From Nitrosomonas sp. (lineage in GTDB: Bacteria; Pseudomonadota; Gammaproteobacteria; Burkholderiales; Nitrosomonadaceae): a DNA stretch of 64,000 nucleotides. Location: assembly GCA_020890945.1 (NCBI GenBank), contig JAJHPK010000016.1, positions 1-64,000 on the forward strand. Reading direction: 5' to 3'. Under the pieces are notes generated by a model that was given only the letters and a program-made list of their open reading frames with translations, did no database searches and was not told the origin of the DNA. Below, one piece after another: positions 34,314 through 43,351 of this stretch. The translations under genes were made by a program, and so were the position numbers. Each line of letters starts with the position of its first letter. The stretch's first letter is position 1.

Positions 34314-36569
34314 ATGATCGCCCCTGATTTAGAAGTTAGTTTGCACATGGCATTTGTTGAATCCAGGCAAAAAAGATATGAATTTATAACGGTTGAACAC
34401 CTTCTATTGGCAATGCTTGATAATGCAAGTGCCGTGGAAGTTCTGAATGCTTGTTTGATCGATATTGCAGATCTTCGCGAAGTATTGATGGATCATGTCG
34501 TACGCCATACACCCGTTATTAGCGGCAGTGACGAAGTTGATACACAACCTACTTTAGGTTTTCAACGAGTCATTCAAAGAGCGATATTGCATGTTCAGTC
34601 GTCTGGGAAAAAAGAAGTGACGGGAGCCAATGTTTTGGTATCTATTTTTGGCGAAAAAGATTCGCACGCTGTTTATTTTTTGGAACAGCGAGGCGTGACG
34701 CGTTTAGATGTAGTGAATTATATTTCACACAACATTCGAAAAATGCCACAAGAACATAATGCGAAATCAGGAAACGAAAGCGACAATGAACAAGACTCCA
34801 ATACGGCAGGATTTTTAGAAAATTACACGGTAAATCTTAACTATCAAGCACTCATCAATAAAATTGATCCTCTCATTGGGCGGGAAAAAGAAGTTGAGCG
34901 TGTAATACAAACGCTGTGTCGTCGTCGCAAAAATAATCCCCTGCTCGTAGGAGAAGCCGGTGTAGGAAAAACGGCCATTGCAGAAGGTTTAGCAAAACGC
35001 ATCGTGGAAGAAGATGTTCCCGATCTACTTTTAAAACATCAAATTTATGCGTTAGATATGGGCGCTTTGCTTGCCGGTACAAAATACCGTGGTGATTTTG
35101 AGCAGCGCTTAAAAGCATTGTTAAAGCAATTAACCGATAATCCTTTTGCGATATTATTTATTGATGAAATTCATACTTTAATTGGTGCAGGAGCTGCATC
35201 AGGCGGTGTTTTGGACGCATCCAATTTATTGAAACCGGTATTGAGCTCAGGGCAATTACGTTGTATTGGCGCCACAACTTACAACGAATATCGCGGCATT
35301 TTTGAGAAAGATCACGCGCTATCAAGACGCTTTCAACAAATAGAAGTGAACGAACCGAGCGTTGACGAAACAGTGGCCATTTTGCGCGGACTCAAATCAC
35401 GGTATGAACAGCACCATAAAGTAAAATATACCTCTAGTGCTCTGGTATCCGCAGCAGAATTGTCAGATCGCTATATTAATGACAGACATTTGCCCGACAA
35501 AGCTATTGATGTCTTGGATGAAGCTGGTGCCGCGCAACGAATACTGCCTAAATCTAGGCAACGTCGCATAATTAGCAAAGCTGAAATTGAAAATATCGTG
35601 GCCAAAATTGCCCGTATTCCGCCACAAAATATTTCTTCGAATGATCGCAATAAATTAAAAACATTAGAACGCGATATGAAGTCGATCGTTTTTGGCCAAG
35701 ATAAAGCGATCAGTTCATTGGCAGCAGCAATCAAGATGTCAAGAAGCGGGCTAGGAAATGTGCAGAAACCGGTAGGTTCATTCCTGTTTTCAGGGCCAAC
35801 CGGTGTGGGAAAGACCGAAGTTGCTCGACAACTTGCTTATGCACTCGGCATACATTTGCATCGATTCGATATGTCTGAATACATGGAACGCCACGCGGTG
35901 TCACGTTTGATTGGTGCTCCTCCGGGTTACGTAGGTTATGACCAAGGAGGGTTATTGACTGAAGCCATAAACAAGCAACCTCACTCGGTTCTTCTTTTAG
36001 ACGAAATTGAGAAAGCGCACGCCGATATTTTCAATATCCTTTTGCAAGTCATGGATTATGGAACTTTGACCGATAATAATGGACGCAAAGCCGATTTTCG
36101 TAATGTCATCATCATCATGACAACCAATGCTGGTGCGGATGCATTGACTAAATCTACTATCGGATTTAAGCAATCGAAACCTACTGGCGATGAGCTGATC
36201 GACATCAAAAAATTATTCACTCCTGAATTTCGTAATCGGCTTGATGCAATTGTTTCGTTTGCACCTCTGGATGAAGAAATCATTTTACGTGTGACTGATA
36301 AGTTTTTGATTCAACTAGAAACTCAATTGCATGAGAAGAAAGTCGAAGCAACTTTTACTGAATCGCTACGTAAATACTTAGCAAAAAATGGCTTTGACCC
36401 ATTAATGGGCGCTCGCCCGATGGAAAGGCTTATTCAAGACACTATACGCAGTGCGTTAGCTGATGAACTTCTATTTGGACGCCTGGAGAATGGTGGAAAA
36501 GTTACTGTCGATATCGACGATAACAACAAAGTTGTATTGATTTTTGAAAAAGAGTCTGCAACGATCTAA
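34314..36569 (+). CDS. clpA: ATP-dependent Clp protease ATP-binding subunit ClpA
   Basis: ClpA is the hexameric AAA+ unfoldase that feeds substrates into ClpP. The 751-aa protein has the N-terminal Clp_N repeats (residues 1-145, [19 protein letters not shown]), AAA module 1 with Walker [15 protein letters not shown] near residue 213 and Walker [15 protein letters not shown], and module 2 with Walker [15 protein letters not shown] near 496, Walker [13 protein letters not shown] and the pore loop [11 protein letters not shown]-terminal D2-small domain ends near [20 protein letters not shown]. It follows clpS directly. clpP is not in this window. Confidence 0.97.
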   Translation: MIAPDLEVSLHMAFVESRQKRYEFITVEHLLLAMLDNASAVEVLNACLIDIADLREVLMDHVVRHTPVISGSDEVDTQPTLGFQRVIQRAILHVQSSGKKEVTGANVLVSIFGEKDSHAVYFLEQRGVTRLDVVNYISHNIRKMPQEHNAKSGNESDNEQDSNTAGFLENYTVNLNYQALINKIDPLIGREKEVERVIQTLCRRRKNNPLLVGEAGVGKTAIAEGLAKRIVEEDVPDLLLKHQIYALDMGALLAGTKYRGDFEQRLKALLKQLTDNPFAILFIDEIHTLIGAGAASGGVLDASNLLKPVLSSGQLRCIGATTYNEYRGIFEKDHALSRRFQQIEVNEPSVDETVAILRGLKSRYEQHHKVKYTSSALVSAAELSDRYINDRHLPDKAIDVLDEAGAAQRILPKSRQRRIISKAEIENIVAKIARIPPQNISSNDRNKLKTLERDMKSIVFGQDKAISSLAAAIKMSRSGLGNVQKPVGSFLFSGPTGVGKTEVARQLAYALGIHLHRFDMSEYMERHAVSRLIGAPPGYVGYDQGGLLTEAINKQPHSVLLLDEIEKAHADIFNILLQVMDYGTLTDNNGRKADFRNVIIIMTTNAGADALTKSTIGFKQSKPTGDELIDIKKLFTPEFRNRLDAIVSFAPLDEEIILRVTDKFLIQLETQLHEKKVEATFTESLRKYLAKNGFDPLMGARPMERLIQDTIRSALADELLFGRLENGGKVTVDIDDNNKVVLIFEKESATI

Positions 36570-36595
36570 GGATTATTTAACTCTTAGATAAAATT

Positions 36596-37219
36596 TCAGT
36601 TATTGATATAATTCTGTCCATCTTTGGACAGAATTATATACTTTTGATGCAGCGAAATAACTTGTTTTTTCAGATGATCGATGTCTTCATCATTGAAAAT
36701 AACATCATGTGATTTTTGTAGACGCTGTTGTCTTGTCATTTGTGTTGCCATAATCGCCTTTACTTTTTCTTCTGACAACTGACTTCTTGCCATCGTCCGG
36801 ATTAATTGTTGACGTTCATCGCAATCAACGACTAATGTACGATCAACAATATTTTGATAGTCATCAATTTCAAATAATAGCGGAACCACTACTATGATGT
36901 AGTTGTCTGACACTTGTTCGATCTGAGTTTTGACTTCGTTTAGAATCAACGGATGAAGAATTTTTTCAAGCTTGTTTCGTGCTTCTTTATCTGAAAAAAT
37001 TAATTCTCGCATTTTAGCTCTATCGATCCCCTCGATAGAATTAGTGTAGGCTTCCCCGAAGTTTTCTCGGATTCTGTTAATAGCTATTCCGTTTACTTCA
37101 GTAAGTTTTCTCGAAATTACATCGGTATCAATTACTGTTATTCCTAAATTCTCAAAGAGCTTGCTAACGGTAGATTTGCCAGATCCAATTCCACCAGTTA
37201 ATCCGACAACAAAACTCAT
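36596..37219 (-). CDS. coaE: Dephospho-CoA kinase
   Basis: CoaE phosphorylates dephospho-CoA on the ribose 3'-hydroxyl, the last step of coenzyme A synthesis. The 207-aa protein shows P-loop GGIGSGKSTVSKLF at residues 9-22, DTDVISRKLT near 32, LEKILHPLI near 83, VVPLLFEIDDY near 111, and VDCDERQQLIRTMARSQLSEE near 130. The stop is 3 bases before the pilD start on the same strand; pilD-coaE is a common proteobacterial pairing. A perfect hairpin lies in its last codons. Confidence 0.95.
   Translation of the reverse strand: MSFVVGLTGGIGSGKSTVSKLFENLGITVIDTDVISRKLTEVNGIAINRIRENFGEAYTNSIEGIDRAKMRELIFSDKEARNKLEKILHPLILNEVKTQIEQVSDNYIIVVVPLLFEIDDYQNIVDRTLVVDCDERQQLIRTMARSQLSEEKVKAIMATQMTRQQRLQKSHDVIFNDEDIDHLKKQVISLHQKYIILSKDGQNYINN
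36607..36638. terminator. Perfect 13-bp hairpin inside the 3' end of coaE
   Basis: TATAATTCTGTCC (36607-36619) pairs with GGACAGAATTATA (36626-36638), loop of 6. It lies 37 bases beyond clpA and within the last 14 codons of coaE, so one element probably ends the clpA transcript while also being read as coaE sequence. Confidence 0.6.
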
Positions 37220-37222
37220 TGA

Positions 37223-38083
37223 CTAAAACAATCCTAAATACATTTGATTAATTTTTTCACCTGCGAATAGAGCAACCAAAGCTCCGCCCGCCAAATAAGG
37301 ACCAAATGGAATTGTGCTATTTTTATCGTGTTTAGATTTCAATATCAAACTGATGCCGACAACTGCACCTATCAGCGAGGAAAAAATAATTACCAATGGT
37401 AGCATAGCCCATCCCAACCATGCCCCGATGGCGGCTAATAACTTAAAATCTCCATATCCCATACCTTCTTTACCGGTTAGCAACTTAAAACACCAATAAA
37501 TTGACCATAAAGATAAATAACCTATTACCGCACCTATAACTGAACTGTTGATGTCAGTAAATCCGTTGTTTAAGTTAACAAGAATCCCTAACCATAACAG
37601 CGGCAACGTGATATCGTCAGGCAATAATTGGGTATTCAAATCGATCACAGCGAGCGCAATTAATGCCCATACAAAAATCAATGCAGCTAACGTCAATAAA
37701 CTAAAACCAAAATGCCAAGCTACTAGGCCACTCATCAAAGCTGTCAAAACTTCAATCAAAGGATAACGTAATGAAATAGGCTTTTTACATTGCGCGCAAC
37801 GTCCACGTAATGCAACATAACTAATGATGGGAATATTCTCTAAAGCAGTAATTTTATGCCCACAATGAATACAAGCAGAACGGGGTACCATCAGATTAAA
37901 TTTTTCTGAGGAGCTAAGCGTTTCTCCTCGCAATTCCGCGCATTGTTGCAGCCAATCTCTTTTTATCATTTCCGGTAATCGGTAGATGACAACATTGAGG
38001 AAACTTCCTACCATCAATCCGATGATAGTGATCATGGACATAAACAAAAGAGGCGTATCTTGCAGTTGAGTAATGAATGTCAT
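37223..38083 (-). CDS. pilD: Type IV prepilin peptidase/N-methyltransferase PilD
   Basis: PilD cleaves the leader of type IV prepilins and methylates the new N-terminus at the inner membrane. The 286-aa protein has the family layout: GSFLNVVIYRLPEM near residue 27, a cytoplasmic zinc-binding loop with two Cys pairs (ACIHCGH and RCAQCKKP), then seven hydrophobic segments carrying the catalytic aspartates in ALAVIDLNTQLLPDDITLP and the GxGD motif GMGYGDFKLLAAIGAWLG. It lies between pilC and coaE on the minus strand, separated from pilC by 45 bases. Confidence 0.95.
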   Translation of the reverse strand: MTFITQLQDTPLLFMSMITIIGLMVGSFLNVVIYRLPEMIKRDWLQQCAELRGETLSSSEKFNLMVPRSACIHCGHKITALENIPIISYVALRGRCAQCKKPISLRYPLIEVLTALMSGLVAWHFGFSLLTLAALIFVWALIALAVIDLNTQLLPDDITLPLLWLGILVNLNNGFTDINSSVIGAVIGYLSLWSIYWCFKLLTGKEGMGYGDFKLLAAIGAWLGWAMLPLVIIFSSLIGAVVGISLILKSKHDKNSTIPFGPYLAGGALVALFAGEKINQMYLGLF

Positions 38084-38128
38084 AGTCGATTTAAAATAGA
38101 ATAACGATTAGAAAACATTTGCTGCGAT

Positions 38129-39373
38129 TTAACTAACAACCATACCCATTTTAAATATCGGCAGATACATGGCAACGACCATTCCACCTATTAGTGTTCC
38201 CAGTACTACCATAATAACTGGTTCCATCAAGCTGGATAGTGCCGCAACCGCATCATCGACTTCAGCCTCATAAAAATCAGCAACTTTACCAAGCATAGAA
38301 TCCAGCGAACCCGATTCCTCACCAATCGCAACCATTTGTACCACCATACTGGAAAATACTTCACTGTTGGTCATGGAAGACATCAAGCTATTTCCTGTAC
38401 TCACTTCCAGTTGAATTTGTTTGGTTGCTTCGTAATAGACATAATTGCCCGCAGCTCCGGCTACGGAATCCAACGATTCGACTAACGGCACACCAGCGGC
38501 AAACATAGTTGAAAGTGTACGTGACCAACGAGCGATGGTTGCTTTGCGAATCACATCACCAAATACCGGTACTTTTAATAATAAGCGATCCATCACGCGT
38601 TGCATCGGAACTGACCGCTTCCACGTATAAAGAAATGCATACACACCACCGCCTAATATTCCGATGATAGCCCACCAATAAGCAACAAAAAAATCTGACA
38701 CAGCCATCACCATTAATGTCGGTGCAGGCAAATCAGCACCGAATCCCTGGAACAAATCTTTAAACGCAGGAATGACAAAAATCATAATGACAGCAGTAAT
38801 GATAAAGGCAACCACGATAATCGAAATGGGGTAGAAAAGCGCTGATTTAATCTTGCCTTTAATTGCTTGAATTTTTTCCTTGTACGTCGCTAAACGGTCT
38901 AGCAAACCATCCAAGATACCCGCAGCTTCTCCAGCTTCTACTAAATTACAAAATAATGAATCGAAATAAAGCGGGTATTTGCGAAAAGCATTGGCTAAGT
39001 TACTTCCAGTTTCCACATCCGATTTTATATCCAAAAGTAGTTTTGCCACGGCGCGATTGCTGTGTCCTTTGCCTACGATATCAAAAGCCTGCAGCAATGG
39101 CACTCCTGATTTCATCATGGTTGCTAATTGGCGCGTAAATAAAGTGATATCTTTATCCGTTATTTTGCCACTGGAAGGAGCTTTCTTGATTTTTTTGACT
39201 TTGATCCCTTGACGTCGCAACGCAGCCGTAATAATAACGGTTCCCGCCGCACGCATCTCGCCCTTTACATCTTTCCCGAACCTATCTTTACCCTCCCATA
39301 AATAATTATATTGCTTTACTTCCTTTTCTTTTTTAGCTTTAGTCGCACGAGAAGATACAGTTGTTGTTGCCAT
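38129..39373 (-). CDS. pilC: Type IV pilus inner-membrane platform protein PilC
   Basis: PilC is the membrane platform that couples the pilus ATPases to pilin polymerisation. It has two T2SSF repeats: one near ITLFTRQLATMMKSGVPLLQAF (residue 80 onwards) and one near RWSRTLSTMFAAGVPLVESLD (about 285 onwards), with three membrane helices at about 185-205, 225-250 and 385-405. The start at 39373 (MATTTVSSRATKAKK) is preferred because GGAGC lies 8 bases upstream and homologues begin there, giving 414 aa. An open frame reaching 39487 looks like non-coding extension. pilB, usually just upstream, is not here. Confidence 0.94.
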   Translation of the reverse strand: MATTTVSSRATKAKKEKEVKQYNYLWEGKDRFGKDVKGEMRAAGTVIITAALRRQGIKVKKIKKAPSSGKITDKDITLFTRQLATMMKSGVPLLQAFDIVGKGHSNRAVAKLLLDIKSDVETGSNLANAFRKYPLYFDSLFCNLVEAGEAAGILDGLLDRLATYKEKIQAIKGKIKSALFYPISIIVVAFIITAVIMIFVIPAFKDLFQGFGADLPAPTLMVMAVSDFFVAYWWAIIGILGGGVYAFLYTWKRSVPMQRVMDRLLLKVPVFGDVIRKATIARWSRTLSTMFAAGVPLVESLDSVAGAAGNYVYYEATKQIQLEVSTGNSLMSSMTNSEVFSSMVVQMVAIGEESGSLDSMLGKVADFYEAEVDDAVAALSSLMEPVIMVVLGTLIGGMVVAMYLPIFKMGMVVS

Positions 39374-39624
39374 TTCAATAAGCTCCAGATCAATCAAAGA
39401 ATGAATCAATTCAATATGTAACAACTTAAAACTTCGTGCAAATGAAGCTTTAAGTTGATTTGAATAACATGAGGAACTTAACGGCACAGTTCGCTACATT
39501 CTTAAAAGGAAGATTCTAAAAATGTGCAATTGGAGGGGATAAAACAAAAAAATTATCGCTAATGCATCCTAATAAAATATCTGTGCATTTGTGAAATTTA
39601 TCTTTCTGAATTCACTACTAACGA

Positions 39625-40011
39625 TTAATCTCTATTTCGATAAGCTGTTACTTGAATTTCAATTTTCATGCGTGGATCAGACAAGCCAGCCGCCAACATC
39701 ATCGCTGATGGCCTTACATCGCCTAAGTATTTACGCATGACGGGCCAGCATTTTTCGAAATCTTCAGCTTTAGGAAACACGTAGGTAACGCGCACAACAT
39801 CTTTCATGCTCGATCCAGCTTCTTTTAAAGCCATTTCAATATTTTTGAAACATTGTTCTGCTTGTTCCAGCAAATCTTCTGAAATAGTCATTTTACTGTA
39901 ATCAAAACCTGTCGTACCCGAAACCAAAATCCAGTTATCTTGAACAACAGCTCGAGAATAACCAATTTCTTTTTCAAATGTAGAACCTGAACTAATCAGC
40001 TTGCGTGTCAT
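39625..40011 (-). CDS. RidA-family (YjgF/UK114) protein
   Basis: The 128-aa protein belongs to the RidA superfamily of trimeric imine/enamine deaminases and related hydrolases. Family marks are WILVSGTTGFDY near residue 27, LLEQAEQCFKNIEMALKEAG near 47, DVVRVTYVF near 72 and RPSAMMLAAGLSDPRMKIEI near 100. The Arg in SDPRMKIEIQV fits the substrate-binding position of the family, but the motif is not that of archetypal RidA, so the subfamily is uncertain. It lies two genes before ilvA, whose 2-aminoacrylate/2-aminocrotonate products true RidA removes. That link is only suggestive. Confidence 0.85.
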   Translation of the reverse strand: MTRKLISSGSTFEKEIGYSRAVVQDNWILVSGTTGFDYSKMTISEDLLEQAEQCFKNIEMALKEAGSSMKDVVRVTYVFPKAEDFEKCWPVMRKYLGDVRPSAMMLAAGLSDPRMKIEIQVTAYRNRD

Positions 40012-40124
40012 ACTGTTATATCCTTTTCAAAATTTTTAAAAAATATAGCTTTATAATGGCTTCACTATTAGCTAGCTGAAACCCAAACAGTTTTATTCAA
40101 TCACCGATTCCATTTCATCCCATC

Positions 40125-41561
40125 ATGGCGACAACTTTATATTGGCACGATTATGAGACTTTTGGCGCCGATCCACGCCGTGATCGACCCGCACAGTTTG
40201 CAGGAGTGCGTACTGATGAAGCGCTCAATGAGATCAGCGAGCCATTGACGATCTATTGTAAACCATCACGTGATTACTTGCCCCACCCAGAAGCCTGCTT
40301 ACTTACGGGCATTACTCCACAATTAGCCGATAAAAATGGCATATTGGAACCAGAGTTTATTGCGCGTATTCATAGCGAACTGGCAAAACCGAATACCTGT
40401 GGTGTGGGTTATAACTCAATTCGTTTTGACGATGAAGTTACGCGATTTACTTTGTATCGAAATTTTTATGAGCCTTATGCGCGTGAATGGCAACAAGGCA
40501 ATTCTCGTTGGGATATTATCGATCTAGTCCGTATGGCTTATGCGCTTCGCCCTGTTGGAATCAACTGGCCGCAGCATGAAGCAGGGCAACCGAGTTTTCG
40601 TTTGGAAGATTTAGTCGCCGCAAACGGCATTCAACATGAATCCGCGCACGATGCATTATCAGATGTGCGCGCCACCATCGCACTCGCGAGACTAGTGCGT
40701 GCGCAGCAACCGCGTCTATACCAGTGGTTGTTTGAATTACGTGATAAACGCAAAGCAGCAGCACAACTCGATCTCGTTACACGCCACCCGGTTGTACATA
40801 GCACACGCATGTACCCTGCTGTCACTGGCTGCACTTCATTGGTGATGCCGTTAATCATCGAACCTGGCAATAACAATAGCGTACTGGTTTACGATTTGCG
40901 TCACGATCCGGAGATTTTTTTATCGCTAGATAGCGATGAACTGAGTCGATTGTTGTTTACGCGCACCGAAGAATTGCCCGATCAAATGCAGCGGTTACCT
41001 GTTAAGTCAATCAAAATTAACAAATGCCCAGCGCTTGCGCCAAGAAATACGTTGAATGCCGAAATTGCCGAACGCATTGCTCTCGATATGGAGGCCTGCC
41101 AGAAACATTGGCAGATACTCTGTGAAAATCCTGATTTTTATAAACGTGTTGCTGCAGCTTACACTAATCTATCGTTTGAGCCGTCGAATGATGTCGATGC
41201 CGCTTTATACGACGGTTTCTTCAATGCTACAGATATGACTCTGATGACACAAATACGAAACGCTAGTCCTAAAGAGCTGGCGAAAGCCAAATTTGATTTT
41301 CAAGACGCACGACTACCGGAATTACTTTTTCGCTATCGTGCTCGTAATTGGCCAGAAACCTTAAGTGAATCGGAAAAAGATCAGTGGGAACAACAACGAT
41401 TAACGCGATTAATGCAAGGTAATGAAAATACTAGCTTGACAGTAAGCGAGTTATCTAAGCAAATTAAATCATTACATGATATGGATAACGCCAATAAAAA
41501 TCATAAACATATTCTGGATCAGCTGAAAGCTTGGATGAATAATCTGCAGCTTACAGAGTAA
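40125..41561 (+). CDS. sbcB: Exodeoxyribonuclease I
   Basis: Exonuclease I degrades single-stranded DNA 3' to 5' and acts in recombination and mismatch repair. The 478-aa protein matches the E. coli enzyme in length. The DEDDh catalytic set is visible: Asp and Glu in WHDYETFGADP near residues 9-11, Asp in GYNSIRFDDEVTRF near 100, and the His/Asp pair in HESAHDALSDVRATIALARL near 170. The SH3-like and helical exonuclease C domains follow (PAYTNLSFEPSNDVDAALYD-like AYTNLSFEPSNDVDAALYDGF). It is a single gene, followed by ilvA on the same strand 99 bases later. Confidence 0.95.
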   Translation: MATTLYWHDYETFGADPRRDRPAQFAGVRTDEALNEISEPLTIYCKPSRDYLPHPEACLLTGITPQLADKNGILEPEFIARIHSELAKPNTCGVGYNSIRFDDEVTRFTLYRNFYEPYAREWQQGNSRWDIIDLVRMAYALRPVGINWPQHEAGQPSFRLEDLVAANGIQHESAHDALSDVRATIALARLVRAQQPRLYQWLFELRDKRKAAAQLDLVTRHPVVHSTRMYPAVTGCTSLVMPLIIEPGNNNSVLVYDLRHDPEIFLSLDSDELSRLLFTRTEELPDQMQRLPVKSIKINKCPALAPRNTLNAEIAERIALDMEACQKHWQILCENPDFYKRVAAAYTNLSFEPSNDVDAALYDGFFNATDMTLMTQIRNASPKELAKAKFDFQDARLPELLFRYRARNWPETLSESEKDQWEQQRLTRLMQGNENTSLTVSELSKQIKSLHDMDNANKNHKHILDQLKAWMNNLQLTE

Positions 41562-41660
41562 GAATTTTGTTTTAAAAGAAACAGAAAATTTGCACACTTC
41601 AATCTCATGCTAGAATTTTTCATTAAATTTATACGTATTATTTAAATCTTTTAATTTTCC

Positions 41661-43172
41661 ATGAAAAACAATTACCTTGAAAGAATTCTGACCGCCCAGG
41701 TTTATGACGTAGCGATTGAAAGTCCGTTGGAACCCATCATCAATTTATCGGAACGAATTCATAATCAAGTGTTGTTGAAACGTGAAGATCTTCAACAGGT
41801 TTTTTCCTTTAAATTGCGCGGCGCTTATAACAAAATGATTAAATTATCCGCCGACGCGCGTAATCACGGCGTGATTGCTGCTTCAGCAGGTAATCATGCG
41901 CAAGGCGTTGCGTTAGCGGCCAAAAAATTGAATTGCTCCGCTACCATTGTGATGCCTGTCACAACCCCGCAAATCAAAGTACAAGCCGTAATGGCGTTGG
42001 GTGCGACAGTGACCTTGCATGGAGATTCTTATAACGATGCCTATGATTACGCAATAACGCTTGCCCAAGAGCAACATGCTACGTTTGTGCATCCGTATGA
42101 TGACCCTGACGTGATTGCGGGACAAGGGACCATTGGCATGGAAATTTTGCGGCAGCACACCGGCCCTATTCACGCTATTTTCGTACCGATTGGCGGTGGT
42201 GGGTTAATTGCAGGAATTGCTGCCTATGTAAAACGCTTGTATCCCAAAATCAAGATCATCGGGGTGGAGCCTGTCGATGCAAACGCTATGTATCGTTCCT
42301 TGCAAAGCGGCCGTAGGATCAAATTAGCACAGGTCGGTCTATTTGCCGATGGTGTTGCGGTTCGTTATGTGGGTAAGGAAACTTTTCGTTTATGCCGAGA
42401 ATTCGTCGATGAAATCATTTTGGTTGATACCGATGCAATTTGTGCGGCCATCAAAGATGTGTTCGAAGATACGCGTACCATTCTTGAACCTTCTGGGGCC
42501 CTCTCGGTTGCTGGTGCCAAATTGTATGTAACGCGTGAAAAAATTCAGCATCAAACGTTGGTTGCAATTGCATCCGGTGCCAATATGAATTTCGATCGAT
42601 TACGCCACATTTCTGAACGTGCCGAAATTGGGGAGCAACGTGAAGCGGTGATGTCCGTAACGATTCCCGAAAAACCTGGCAGCTTTAAGAAATTTTGTAA
42701 TTTGTTAGGAGCAAAAAGCATTACCGAATTCAACTATCGTTATTCCGATCCAAAATTGGCGCATGTATTCGTCGGTGTGTCGATTCGCAATCAAGAAGAA
42801 AAACAGGCTTTGGTAGAGAAATTAAGGCGTAGCGGTCTAGCGACTGAAGACATGAGCGACAACGAAATGGCTAAATTGCATATCCGTCATTTAGTGGGAG
42901 GTCATGCTCATGCGGTCAAAAACGAAATCATTTATCGTTTTGAATTTCCAGATCGTCCTGGTGCTTTGATGAATTTTCTCAATAATATGAGCCACAATTG
43001 GAATATTAGTCTATTTCATTATCGCAATCATGGCGCCGATTACGGACGAGTGTTGGTCGGGATTCAGGTGCCCCCGGAAGAAAAATCGCATTTCAAAGCT
43101 TTTCTGAATGAATTGGGTTATCAGTATTGGGATGAAACAAAAAATCCTGCGTACCAATTATTCCTCGCCTAA
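41661..43172 (+). CDS. ilvA: Threonine ammonia-lyase, biosynthetic
   Basis: IlvA deaminates threonine to 2-oxobutanoate, the first step of isoleucine synthesis. The 503-aa protein has a PLP catalytic domain (1-320) with the cofactor Lys in VFSFKLRGAYNKM near residue 53, SAGNHAQGVALAAKKL near 75, GQGTIGMEIL and the phosphate loop PIGGGGLIAGIAAYVK near 177. It also has two C-terminal ACT-like domains (about 330-410 and 425-500, starting MSVTIPEKPGSF and IIYRFEFPDRPGAL). These two domains mark the biosynthetic, isoleucine-feedback-regulated type. No leader peptide or attenuator was seen in the short upstream gap. Confidence 0.96.
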   Translation: MKNNYLERILTAQVYDVAIESPLEPIINLSERIHNQVLLKREDLQQVFSFKLRGAYNKMIKLSADARNHGVIAASAGNHAQGVALAAKKLNCSATIVMPVTTPQIKVQAVMALGATVTLHGDSYNDAYDYAITLAQEQHATFVHPYDDPDVIAGQGTIGMEILRQHTGPIHAIFVPIGGGGLIAGIAAYVKRLYPKIKIIGVEPVDANAMYRSLQSGRRIKLAQVGLFADGVAVRYVGKETFRLCREFVDEIILVDTDAICAAIKDVFEDTRTILEPSGALSVAGAKLYVTREKIQHQTLVAIASGANMNFDRLRHISERAEIGEQREAVMSVTIPEKPGSFKKFCNLLGAKSITEFNYRYSDPKLAHVFVGVSIRNQEEKQALVEKLRRSGLATEDMSDNEMAKLHIRHLVGGHAHAVKNEIIYRFEFPDRPGALMNFLNNMSHNWNISLFHYRNHGADYGRVLVGIQVPPEEKSHFKAFLNELGYQYWDETKNPAYQLFLA

Positions 43173-43351
43173 ATTAATGCGTTACCAGTTGAAATAGCAG
43201 CAAAAAGTAATCCCTAAAAAAGATGCCTTTTCCCGGGTCTAATTGCGTTTTTGAACACCCTATAAGTGACTATGCTATGACTCACTAACGCACTAATGAT
43301 GCTTATCATTCATTAGATTGCATTGTGATCATCATGATTAGGGAGAATCAG

